Positions 13,001 through 25,000 of a DNA stretch of 64,000 bases are shown in pieces. Below the pieces are notes generated by a model that saw nothing but the letters and a program-made list of their open reading frames with translations, made no database searches and was not told where the DNA came from. This DNA comes from Campylorhamphus procurvoides (taxonomy: Eukaryota > Chordata > Aves > Passeriformes > Dendrocolaptidae). Each line of letters opens with the position of its first letter. Within the stretch, counting starts at the first letter, position 1. Made by a program: the position numbers and the translations under genes. The stretch covers positions 105,800 to 169,799 of the forward strand of contig WBMV01008576.1 of NCBI GenBank assembly GCA_013396655.1. The letters are read 5' to 3'.

Positions 13001-16000
13001 CTGTGCTTGAAAAGTCAAAAACACCTGTGTTGTTAATGCTAATAATTTCCAAAGTTGTCAATTACATCAGTGAAAGAGTGTAAGTACTTGCATAGCAATG
13101 CAAGTGGCAAGGTTTATTTCTTAGGCTGAGTCCTCATAGTTTGGGATAGTATTGTCTCCTTTGATTTGTTCACATGAGTGTTTTAGTCAACTTTAAGGGT
13201 ATCCAGTGGACTATTATTGCAAGCTGAATCAAGAAGTAGATACTGGCCTGCTTCTCTTGGTAGTGATTAGTTAAGCAGTGTAGGTTCAATAAGGATTAAA
13301 CTGGTGATGTATTGTGGATCTTTCCTTCATTTTCCTGCAGAACAGTATGTAAGAGGCATTTAAAATTGAACAGGTTGTGCTTTGGATACAAGTTACAGCT
13401 CAACATATTAGTCTTCCAATTCTCTGGGCTTCTATATTTTTAAAGATGTAATAGAACGTTGTGTTTTTTTTAATTGGTTTTTGAGTTTTATTGTATTATA
13501 TATTCCCATTATATAATGAATATTATATATTATATAATTAGGTTTATTTCACCACTCATCTTAAAGCTGATCCTACATATAGACAAAGACTGGAGTGGAA
13601 TAGGTCTTGGCACAGGGATGCTGAAAGCGGTTCCTGGAACAGGCCTTGTAAAGCTGCTGAAGGGGCAGCTCCAGTAGCCCCTGGTCAGTGTTTCAGAACC
13701 TCTCAGGAGGACTGCTGGGGTGAATGCAAAACCAGATGGGTTTGCACAATTTTAATCTTAAATAATTTTTTCAGATTGACAGGCTCGGTCCTGGTCTCCC
13801 ATTGACAAAGCATTCATCAGAACTGGAGATGACTATTCCGAGGAAGTTTTCTCATGTTTTTGGTTTGGTGTTTACTTTAGGGTTGTCTTAAATTTTTTTC
13901 TTGACTTTTTTTTAACCTCCCTGCAAGTAGACTGACTGATTTTTAAGGTTACTAAAATCTGTGCTTTATGCTGTCATGCAGGGTAGTGGACATCTTTATG
14001 TAGTTAATATTTATTTACACATTAGAGCTCAATTTAGTTCAACCTCCCCTCCTCTTTTCTTTACAAAGTACAAAAAGGCACATGGATCCAGTGTATTTGC
14101 ATTTTTGAGATGCCAAAATGTCAGTGTATTCTCAATCCCCTTTGTGCTATGCCAGAGACTGAGGTGGAATTTCCCTGCCAGATGTAATAAGGGTTTATAT
14201 TCCTTGGTCTGTGGATGTTTATTGAGAAGGAGAGAAAGAAAGGTCAGATTTGATGGAAACTTGTTAGAACTCTTTACACGGAAGAGATTTTATAGTTTAG
14301 CTTTTATGCTGAGGACTGTTTTTTAGAGTCACGAACTATTTTTGGTAAAATAGTTCCTTGAAAAAGGAACCTTGCACTTTGTAGGAGCCTATGTACAACG
14401 CAATGTACATTACGCAATAATTTGCTGAAGCAACTCATGTAACCTAACTGTTCTGTGCCAGCATGTCTCATTTTGGATATGCTGGTACCAAAAAGTAAAA
14501 ATAGTTCTCTGATTCATCTCCTCTAGCTTAAATATATCTCTGCACTTATAAGCTTTTCAGCTTCACAGGTTGCCCTGGTTCTAGTGCAGTTCAGACTTTT
14601 TTTCTTCTGAACGTGCAGTCTGAATAGTACATGACAGTTACAAAATTCATCTCTGCAGAATTGTAGAGTTGATTTAGTGCATTACTGTGAAAGAAATTAA
14701 TTTGGTAACCTAAACCAAATGAAACATCACGTTTTTTGAGATTAACTTCCACAGCTAAGGATTAAGTAGCATGGTGAAATTCACTCCTCCCACCCAAAGA
14801 TGAAATTCTTTGGAGCTGTCATTTGGTACCACCCATTCCACTGCAGCACGGTACTGTTGTTAGGTACTGGTAGAGCTTTCAGAAGAATGAAGTCTGTGTA
14901 TTAGCTGAGTTAGTGCATGTTTTTGGTGTCCAGTAGTGGCATAGGAGTGTGGATGTAATCTAAACCAAAAGTTTGCATTCTTGTCTCTTAAGTATTTCCG
15001 AAGAAGTTGCATATGAAGCCCTGGTTTGGGCAGAAGATAATGGTGCAATTAACAACAACTGGAGCAGCCTGGACATTATCCTGCAGAGCCAGTAGGCAAA
15101 GGAAGAGATCTAGGACACAGATTGACCAGTGGCTTGAATTACTTAAATTGCTGAAGAATTAGTTCTTTGGGTATTCTTACTGTTTGCATGGCGTTAGAGG
15201 TGGCAAAATAGCAAGATCCTCAGTTTTTGGTGGACTCTGGTATCAGAGTGACCAGACTTGGTAAGTGAAACAAAGTCAAACATGGCCAGTGCCTTGTATT
15301 TTCTTTGGGTGATGGCTGCATCCTTAAGCAATAAAAGAGGTTCTATTTGGGATGAAACACCAATTTATTGATAAATACTGCAGGACTTGAAATATTTGGC
15401 TTATGTTGACCATGACTACTACCTTCTCTATATGTATCTCTCTATCTGTCTGTATGTGCATGTGGAGTATTTGGCTCCCAAGCAGGTCTTTAAGTTAGGC
15501 TGAGGAAATTATATATGCAGAAATTCACATTTCTGGTAGATTTTGCAGAGGCTTCACAGTTCTGAGGCAGGCTTTTGTCAGCTGTAGTCAGTGTCTTGTG
15601 TAGCAGTTTGCGACCATAATTTCTGTCTTTAAATTGAGATATGGATTTGTGTTAGGTCATCTAAACCTGTGAGAACCAAATATCATAATGGACTGTGCAG
15701 TTCTTTTATGTGATTGGAAAAGCACCAAAGTTTTCGGCTGTTTTTCCCTGGATCGGGTTGGGGTTTTGGGAATAAAAGCCTTGAAGAGCACAGGAGAGGG
15801 GAGAGATGCTTTTTGCATTATTTTTCTTTTCTTAATGGACACTACAGAAACCACAAAACTAGGAACAGGTCTGATGCCTCTGTTGGTTGATGCCTTTTGG
15901 TCTCATTTAGTGCAGAGGTGAGCAGTCTCAAGGTTCAGGTTTAGGTTACTTTCATGTCTTACATTTAAATTCTGAGCAGCTAAAAGTTGTGGGAGTGCAG

Positions 16001-19000
16001 TTTACTGCCAGATCCTGCAGGGAGGAGACTCATGTAGAAAGTGCTGTGTAACAGCAGCATTTTTCTTCATGGTGGGAGCCTTCTTGCTGTTGCCCTTTTT
16101 AACCTCAAACCATGGTGGATAAATAGGTATAATTTTGGAATGTGGAATTGTGACCCGCCTAACGTGGAGATAAAATGAATTATAGGAGTTACTGAGTTGT
16201 GAACGTCTCTAGAGATTAAGATTCCTTATTTCCCATGTTCTGTCCAAATGGCAAATACTTTTCCTCGATATTTTTGGTTTTTCAACAGAAACACACTATG
16301 GATTTTGTGGTGATGGCAGGTGCTGGCAGAAATTGTTATCCTACTGGGAATGCTTTGAATCTAAGAATACAGATAGAGAGAAATGGTAAATTGATCACTT
16401 ATGCTCTCCATGAATCCCATAAATTAAAATAAAGAAGTTCTTTATCCCAAAGCGGACTTGTGCATTGACAGTATCAAAGAGCAAAACTTCTGGCAGCAAT
16501 TGTGATTATAATATGGGAAGGTGCTACATGTGTTTGCCATGTTACACAACATGAACTTGATTAGCCAGCTTTACCTAGAAGTAGATACTATGATTTTCAG
16601 GAGGAACAAAATGTCACTTCATTTTGTACAGCCACAGCATTAATTGTGTCTGTCAGATACTGGCTGCTTCTTTGTTCATCTGGAAAAACCAGCAAAAATA
16701 GATGAAACTGCATTAGAAGAATTCCAGTCAATGGTGGAATGATAAACAATTATCTAAGGAAGTTTAAAAAAATCTTGTTTTTCTTTACCTCCCCTTCTTC
16801 TTTCTTCCCAAAGACAGTGTTCAAGGAGCTAAACTTTCTTAAGGGTATGCTAGGAGCTAGCTAAAACAGTCAAAGGGATTGAAAACAGCACATTTGTTTG
16901 TCACTGGTGAATTAATGCTTTTTAAATGTGACTCTTTGTTTCCAGGCCTTTTTGCAAATGTGCAATCTGCCAATCCAGGTGGTTTGCAGGGCAAATGCCG
17001 AATACATGTCCCCATCTGGTAAGTGTGGCCTTCATTTAGATTACCGTGTTATACCTCCATTTTGATGCCATGGCAACTATGCCTTGTCTTGCTGATAACA
17101 GTCGGTCAGTGCTCCCGTGTGTGGGTTGCCTTTCCCCCTCCTCTCTAGTGCAGTTTCTCCTCTGCAAACAATCAAAACAGTGAAATGCAAAGTAATGTTG
17201 GCACAGTGTGTAACTGTGCCCGTGACTGCAGTACCTGCATGAAGCATTCAGACAAGTCAGTGCCTGGTGGAAACCTTCTCTCAAATGTCCTGAGGTAGAA
17301 AGACATACATGTTTTAAAATGGCTTTGTTCTGCATGCAGGGAATATTCCAGGGAATGCTGTTGTATTTGCTTATTGCTGAAGTGAGACAACACTGGAGAA
17401 AGATTCTCTTTTGTTACCCTGCCTGGGAGATGATTGCCAGAATGTTGATACAGGAGACTGAAGGTTGCATTGTCACTGTTAAGGGTGACAGGTGATTTTA
17501 AATCTTCCTCAGATCCATGAGATCATCTGGAAAAAAATCCAAACCCACCGTCAAACAATTAAGTATTAGAAGGGCACAGAACTTACCTTTTGCTGGAGCT
17601 GCCAGTTATCTTAAAATGTCCAGAGGCCAGCTTCAGAAGGTTGCCTGAAAATCAGAGAGAATTACAAAATGCAGGGTGCTGAAATCTGACAATCCTTGCA
17701 CTCTGTCCCAAATTTTTGTTGTGTGAGGAGGTACATATTTACCAATTGCCTAGCTCTGGCTGATGACTGCCATATGGAAGTGCCTGTCAGTATATGTCTG
17801 CCACCTATATGTGGCTGCTACTGATAATTTTGGTTAAAGCAGTGAAATGAGACTATTTAAAATAAACAAACAAAAACCAGTTGCTCGGCAGAAGTGAAAA
17901 ACCAGCAAAATATGCAGGTATATAAATTATTTTTTGGTAAATAAAGAGAGCTTTGAAATGTTGAAACCATGCACACAGGAGAACCTTGCATGTGCAGGAC
18001 TGGGACTGGTTACATGCTCTTACTTCTCTGCCACTTGAACCTCGCGTCTGCACTTGCTGGCCTCTAATGTAACCTGGGTCTGAACACTTCCTTCTTCCAC
18101 TGAGAACAAGGAGCACAACAGGGAAAATGATACTGCTTCAATTTTAAATGTATGTAGAATTACATGTATTTTTTGCCCTCACTCCTGGAATCCTTACTAT
18201 TTTATTCACTTGCCTTGTTTCCTTTCTTTATGTTGGTTTAATGATAATTCAGAGAAGGTTTTTATTTGTTCCCTTCTCCCTCCTCATCACCCTCTGTCTT
18301 GCAGCAGCAAAGATCTGCATTTCCTCATTTTGGACGGAAGGTTATTTGTCTCGTAGTCATTGCAATGATGAAACCCATTCTAAGGGGGTCAAAAGTGTAA
18401 TACCAGAGGATTGTCTTGATATGTGAAGCACAGTCTGACTGAAACCACTGAAGTCTTCAGCACAGACGTCTGTGTTTCCTTCTGCAACCTGCAGTGTGTG
18501 GATGCAGATGAAGCCTTTGTTGGTGTGATGCACTTCATTTATTACCCTTAGGCTTATTGAGCCAGTGAGAAGTGAAGCTTGTGATAAAAACCATGACTGA
18601 ATCTGATGTTAGCATGAACACAGTTTGAGCTGCGTCGGACAGGAGGTTGTGTTTCAGGGAAAAGAGTCAATGTATTGCTAATAACATCTTTGCAGCCAAG
18701 CAGGTGCTGATCCTGCTCTTTGGGCTGTCTGTTAAGAGTGGAGTTTGCCCATGATGAGTGGCAGGAAGGTAAAATGGTGCTGTGCCCCCTGCACTGGGCA
18801 GGCTCCTTTACTGCCTTTGGGCTGGAGGACATTTTCACTAATACAAAACAGTCAGCATTTATCTCCATTTTATGGATTATTTCAGTCAAATAAATAATCC
18901 TAAAAGATTTAGTCTTAAATATAAGATTAAATTCTGTCAAGAAGATCTGTAGGAAAAGCAGCCTGGTTAGAGTAGATTGGAGCAGGAGCAGCCTCACACT

Positions 19001-22000
19001 TTGAGAGGTGGGAATAGGGGCATGGGGCAACATCTGTCATGCTTCACGGCTTGCTGTGAGTACAGGCTTCTTCTTGTATCTGCCTACCTTTAAGCTTTCC
19101 TTAGTTCTGTGTAAGAAAAGTCACCAAGCAGAGAAAGTGGTAAGTACAGACTCAGAAGCCCTTTGACCCCTGCCCCGAAATTCCACCAGGTGACACCATT
19201 ATTTCCCAGTCTCCTTTTGAGGACAGGTCTATTTTAGCCCTTCTCTGTACTGGACCCTCAGGGCTCAGCTTCATGTGTTGAGCCTTGCTAGTTATAAGCT
19301 TTAACCACATTTTGCGTCCATGATTTTGAAGGAGTTCCTTCCCTCTCTCAGCCTCCCAAGACTGTGAAGCTGTGAGTCTTATACCGAGGACCTCTTCCTG
19401 ATCCCAGGACCATGGGGGCTCGCAAATGTCAGCTCACAACTAGAGAGTGAAGACAGGGGCAGCCAACAGGGGCTGACTGGCCCAGTTGTTGGAAATCTGA
19501 AGGACTAGAGGAGGGGAAGTGTCAAGACTTTGCCTTGCTGAGTGTGCTTTTACGCTTCCCTCTGCTTGCTTTCCCAGGCACAGTGCCATGTCTCACGTCA
19601 TCCTTTCAGCAGATTTTTCCCTACCAGTGCCTTAGAAAGGATGGTGGGAATACATTTGTGTCCTAAAACTTTTAGTCAAGGCCTGTGTCTGCTTTCCTGA
19701 GATTTCCCAGCTGTACTTCAGAGAAACATTGAATTAAGCCTTACCAGCAAAGCAAAATCCATTGTGAAAATACAAGTCAATAGATCTCACTCAATAACTT
19801 TGAAATATCGCAAGTAGAAGAATTTCAGGAGGAAGAAGATCAGGATACAAACATTCTATGTATGTTATATATGTTAGATTTACCAGTGCTCATTTAAAAA
19901 AAAAAAAACAGACACTGATGTTCAGGTATACCTGCAGTATGTAATTGCTTTGAAAATTGTAAATTATGTTTTACACGTTAAAAAAGTTCCTACTACCATA
20001 CATGTTTCCTTTACAGGCAAGGTACCCTTTATTCACGTGGGAAATCAAGTAGTATCTGAACTTGGGCCCATAGTCCAGTTTGTAAAAGCAAAGGTAATAG
20101 TACATTTTTTTCACAAATTAGTGAATACCGTGTTAATCCTGCTTAGCATTGTGCTGATTTAGTATGCTCTTCTGAAATGTTACTGAATTTGTTAAAACAG
20201 CATAGGAATTTAGTTTTAAAAGAAAGGTATCCTGGAATAGGAGTTTGTGAGATGAAAAGGTTTTTCTTTGTTATTTAGTCAAATTCTGGAAGTAAATTCT
20301 ATGCAGGATAGCTGCATATCAGTACCAGTTTCTGAGACTTTTTCTGCATGCCTTGTCTCTGGGTCTCAGAGCTCTTAAACCCAGAACTGACTGGTTTAAA
20401 TCCTGAAGTGTCAAATGCTGTTCAAATTTGCCTTTGTTCCCCCACTCCTCAACCCTCCCCTCTGTTTTGAAAAATATTGTGTTTTCACTGAGCAGTTGAT
20501 GAAGCTATATCACAGATGTAAATTTGTGTTCACTTCTTGCCACAGAGAGGCACCAGGAATCTTTGTGCTCAGTGCATTCATCTATGCCTGATAATAGTCT
20601 AAATTTCTTGTAGATTAGCTTAGATTTTTTTATATAGATTGCATTACATTATGATGATTCATTTTTAATTCTAAAGGATACTGTATGTAAAAATTTCATA
20701 TGTAATTTGTTATTGAACTATGTAAGAGTTATCTGTGTCTATGTAATCTGTATATCTGTGTCTGTGTAAGAGATCAGGATCTGAGCCAAAGCTCATTGAC
20801 TTAAAGGTCCTTGGGTCATATGTTGCTGAATATTCCAATATCCCTTCTTAAATATGTGTCTTCTCTTTTCCCCATTAGGGCCATTCTCTCAGTGATGGGT
20901 TGGATGAAGTCCAAAAAGCTGAGATGAAAGCCTACATGGAATTGGTCAATAATATGCTTTTGACAGCAGAGGTACAGCAAACACTAGTAGCTCCACACAC
21001 TCAAATAAGCAACTACAGGAAAGAAAGCTTTAGGATTTTTCCCTGTAGTGGAAATACTGCTTAGATTACTGTCCTTAGATTAGGTTATCAACTTCTGAGG
21101 TGAAAGGAGAAAGAAATAAATTCTCTCTACACTATGGATTGCTTGCTGAAGTGTTCCTGTAGACACAAGCCACATGTATGATTCCGCGCACCTAACTGAA
21201 GTGTGTCACCACAGCTGTAGAAGTAACTGACTGAAAAGTGCCAGTGGTTCCTGGGATCCTACTCCAACCCAGAGCTGTCCAGGCACCCCGCTATCACCTC
21301 CCACAGCGTGTCTGCTCACATGCGTAGTGGGAGGCTCAGATCCTCCACAGTTCACATCCCTGGCCAGTTAAGGAGATGCAGTCCCAGCATAGGAGCAGCG
21401 TTGGAAAAGCCAGCAGGATTCAGGTGGCTGAGGAGCTGAGGGCTGGTGACCTATGGGCTGAGTTGTGAACAGTGCGGGCAACAGAGGTGGGCCTTTGGTC
21501 TCTGCTTAGTTCTGGTGAAGTAAGGACTAGCAGCTGGGCTGTTGCCTTCCAGTTTTAATTTATTTTATACATTCAGAGGTCTAACAGAAGAAATGAAATG
21601 GAAATTTAATCTAATATAGAAAAGAAAATTCTACTACTGAAAAATGATTGTCTCTGTATTCTCCTTTATTAGGAAGTTTTAGTTAGTGTTCTTTCTCTTC
21701 CTAGCTCTATCTCCAGTGGTGTGATGATGTTACAGTAGAGGAGGTGAGTGGTTCCGCAGCATTTGTCTTAATTAAAATTTAATGAGAAAACACTCTTGCT
21801 CACAACTGCAAGTCCCTACTCATAAATGAAACATGGAGGTTTATACCATTAGTGATACAGTCTTTTCACTTTAATTTTGCTTGCATATACATTTTAGAGA
21901 AGCTGTGTCATTACTGGAAGTAGCTGACTGCAGAATAGATGTGGGTTTTGTATATGTTTCTGAAATAATGGCTTTAAATAGTTATGCTGCATACTACAGA

Positions 22001-25000
22001 TTCTGTGCAAATAATTACAGCATACAACACAATTCTCTTTCTCTTTTACAGCTCACTTTCTGATAGAACAGTGTACATTAGCTGTTTTGTTCAAGAGGTA
22101 TCTTTATTTTCTTATATTATAACACATTATCTTTCTGTTTTTAAACAAAGATTACTCACCCAAGGTATGGCTCCCCTTACCCATGGCCTCTTAACCGCAT
22201 TCTGTCCTATCAGAAGCAGTGGGAGGTCAGGCGAAAGATGAAAGCCATTGGATGGGCTGGAAAGACGCTTGAACAGGTCAGTGTGAAAAGTGAAGCTTAT
22301 TTCTTCACTCTGCTTTCTTTTTGATTTCTTTTTTTTTTCCCTTTAAATAGGCATGGAGAGTAGCATGTTCCTGAAACAGATGCAGTAAAATATATATTCT
22401 GTACTTAAAATATTATCAGGAGTCAGGTATTTGCCTCCAGTAGCAATAAATCTTACATTATGTGCAGCCAGTGGGGTGGGAGGAAGGATCGTGTACCATG
22501 AGTGTATATTTCTGTTGGTGTTAGTCTGTAGTCCTGAAAATAGGTTGTAAGTTCTGTCCCCCACTTCCTGTGTGATGTTAATAGGCACACTTTGCAGGAT
22601 TGCAGCAAGTTTTGAGGTATAAGTTAGTACCTTTCATTAAGCTTAGTTATAAATGTTATGGGAAGCACTTACTCAGAATTGCTTGACATCAAGTGTAGGA
22701 TTAAGTAACACTTAGCTATTTGCCTACTGTGTATGTTTGACTGACTTTAACAGCTTTTGATATTCCAACATGGTACGTTCATTGTTCCCACTGTCAGTGC
22801 AAATAGAGTAAGGAAGTTATTTTTTGCAATGGTGAGATTTCCTGACAATATGGATCTTCCTCTCTTGTGTTTTGATAGGTGCTTGAAGATGTAGATCAGT
22901 GCTGTCAGGCTCTCTCCCAGAGATTAGGAACACAACCATATTTCTTCAATAAGCAGTAAGTTACTCTATATTGAAATACCGCATCCAGGAATGTCAGATA
23001 GAGATATATACCCACATACATACATACATATGTATATATGTAAAACTCCTGTTTTATTTTAATGCTAGGCGATTAATTACAAAAATAAAAATGTGTGACT
23101 GCTATCTAAGCATGAAATTTCAGAAATAAGTAAAGGTTTTAAAAGCGAAGGTTCTCTAAGTTTGTTGGGGTTTTCCCCCCATTTATTTTTTTAGTTTTAC
23201 TTCTGCTTGTCTTCTGTACAGATTCTACCATGGCTTATGTAGGCTATAAATGTACACCCTTATACAGTTAGTTTCTTATTAAAAATGACTCATTTAAAGC
23301 TTTACTTTTATTTCTTGGGTAACATTCTCTACTAGACGAGTAAATGTACATTGCTCCGTCCTGATCAGGACAGCTTGTCTTGCTCCTAACACCAGGGGCA
23401 TTTCTGAACAAATTGAATCAGCATGAGTGTGCTGTGAGTTCTGAGAACTGGGGGAGAAGCTAGATGGTCCAAAAAGGACCACAGACAAAGTGAAAACCAA
23501 GATTCACATTGCCAGGAGAGAAGAAAGAAGTGACCTGACCTCCATGGGATGTCTGGTGCTCTCATCAGTTTCTTTCAGTTGCATAATGATTTTTTACATT
23601 CTTTTCTCTCCAATAGTTCAATATTTTTGAAATGTTATAGACTTAAATAACATCACTTAGCTCTCTTTTTTCTCCTGTGTGTAGATCAGTGTAGAAATGC
23701 ACAGGTCTGGATTTCAGTTTACTGCATTTGGATAGGGAGATGTCTTCAAATGGCAGCATATGGTCTTGGTTACTTTTCTGTTACTTTGTCTTTGCACCTT
23801 GATCTTTTCCTAGTTGAGACTAGGTAGCTAGTGTTAATTCAGAGGATACAGAAATATGGGTTATAGAAGACAAGTTTAAATTGCATCCTCTCATGTAAGT
23901 ATTAAACATAGTATCTCCTAAATTTTCCTTCTGTATTTCAAGAATTGTAACTTGGGGATTTTGTGTTTGTTTTTGTTAACCAGGCTTTCTTGGTAGAGCT
24001 TCAACTTTTAAGCTTTTTACCTGTCTGAAATATTAATAAAAAAGTGTGTGATTTTAGTCCAGTATTTTTCAGTCTGTGACTTCTGGGAGTCTGTGGGAGG
24101 TAAAGAAGAAGCAACTTGTTGCTAAGGGATTTAAGTTCATTATACAAGGATCCACATCTCCACTGGAGAGTGCTTAGTGATGCACAAATAAAAAGGCAGA
24201 ACATTTATCAGTTAAGAAAGCCTCATTCTGCTTGTCTTGAACACTACTAAAGAGGGACTCTTAAGTTATTAATATGTTGGAAAAAACCCCTCTATTTACA
24301 CATGGGCTACTTACATACAAAGGTCCAAGGTGACAATTCAGAAGTCTTGCACGTAAAATAAAGTAGTACCGAAAACATTCCCAAAATATCTGTTTCTTCT
24401 ATGTAGTCCCCTTTCACAAGAGATGTTTCCAGTTGCTACCACCATGGAACTCCTTTTCTTGATGGTTGAATAGTTCCCAACTGTTGAAAAGTACAAAAAA
24501 AAAAGAAATAGCGGTCTTATGCTTCATCACCCCCTCTTGTTTTTAATTTGTGAGATAACAGTTGGGGTTTTTATTATACATCTGCAGAAGAAAAAGAAAG
24601 GAAAAAAAATGCAAAATACCTGATAAGCATTTGCTCTTGTTACAGAACTAAAAGGTGGAGCATAGTTTGATACTGGATCAGTAACTGCCCAGTCTTAGAA
24701 GTGTTACTTTCACATTTCCAAGCTCTGAAAAGCACAGAAAATGCCATACTGAGAACAAGTAGTGTTCTTATATACTGTATACACAGGATACCAGGATGTG
24801 CCTTCCAAAATACCAGTTCTTTTTTTCTGTTTGTTTTTACAGACCAACTGAATTAGATGCTCTGGTGTTTGGACATCTGTTCACAATCCTTACTACTCAA
24901 CTAATCACAGATGAACTCTCTGAAAAAGTGAAGAACTACAGTAATCTCACAGCCTTTTGTCGGCGAATAGAGCAGCAGTACTTTGAGGGTCATGATAAAG

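Larger units (their letters stand above)
5069..16945 (+). other. MTX2: MTX2 long intron, 11.9 kb
   Basis: This is the longest intron in the window, from donor GTAAAATG to acceptor TTGTTTCCAG. Open frames here are short, conflict between strands and match nothing I recognise. Visible structure includes a G-rich patch at about 6781-6817, a hairpin with repeated GTGTCACCT words at 10510-10590, an AT dinucleotide-rich patch at 13494-13541, and a GC-rich hairpin at 13657-13688. I could not assign any transposon. Confidence 0.85.

Noticed and set aside
18782..18795. Reverse CTCF-like word GTGCCCCCTGCACT
   Set aside because: It lacks the TGG end of the core and matches only part of the motif.
18554..19033. 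159-codon minus-strand open frame in an MTX2 intron
   Set aside because: No recognisable domain, no splice or promoter context, and it lies antisense inside an intron. Length alone is compatible with chance in 64 kb.
19183..19196. CTCF-like word CCACCAGGTGACAC in an MTX2 intron
   Set aside because: One mismatch falls at a strongly conserved G of the core, so it is not listed as a site.
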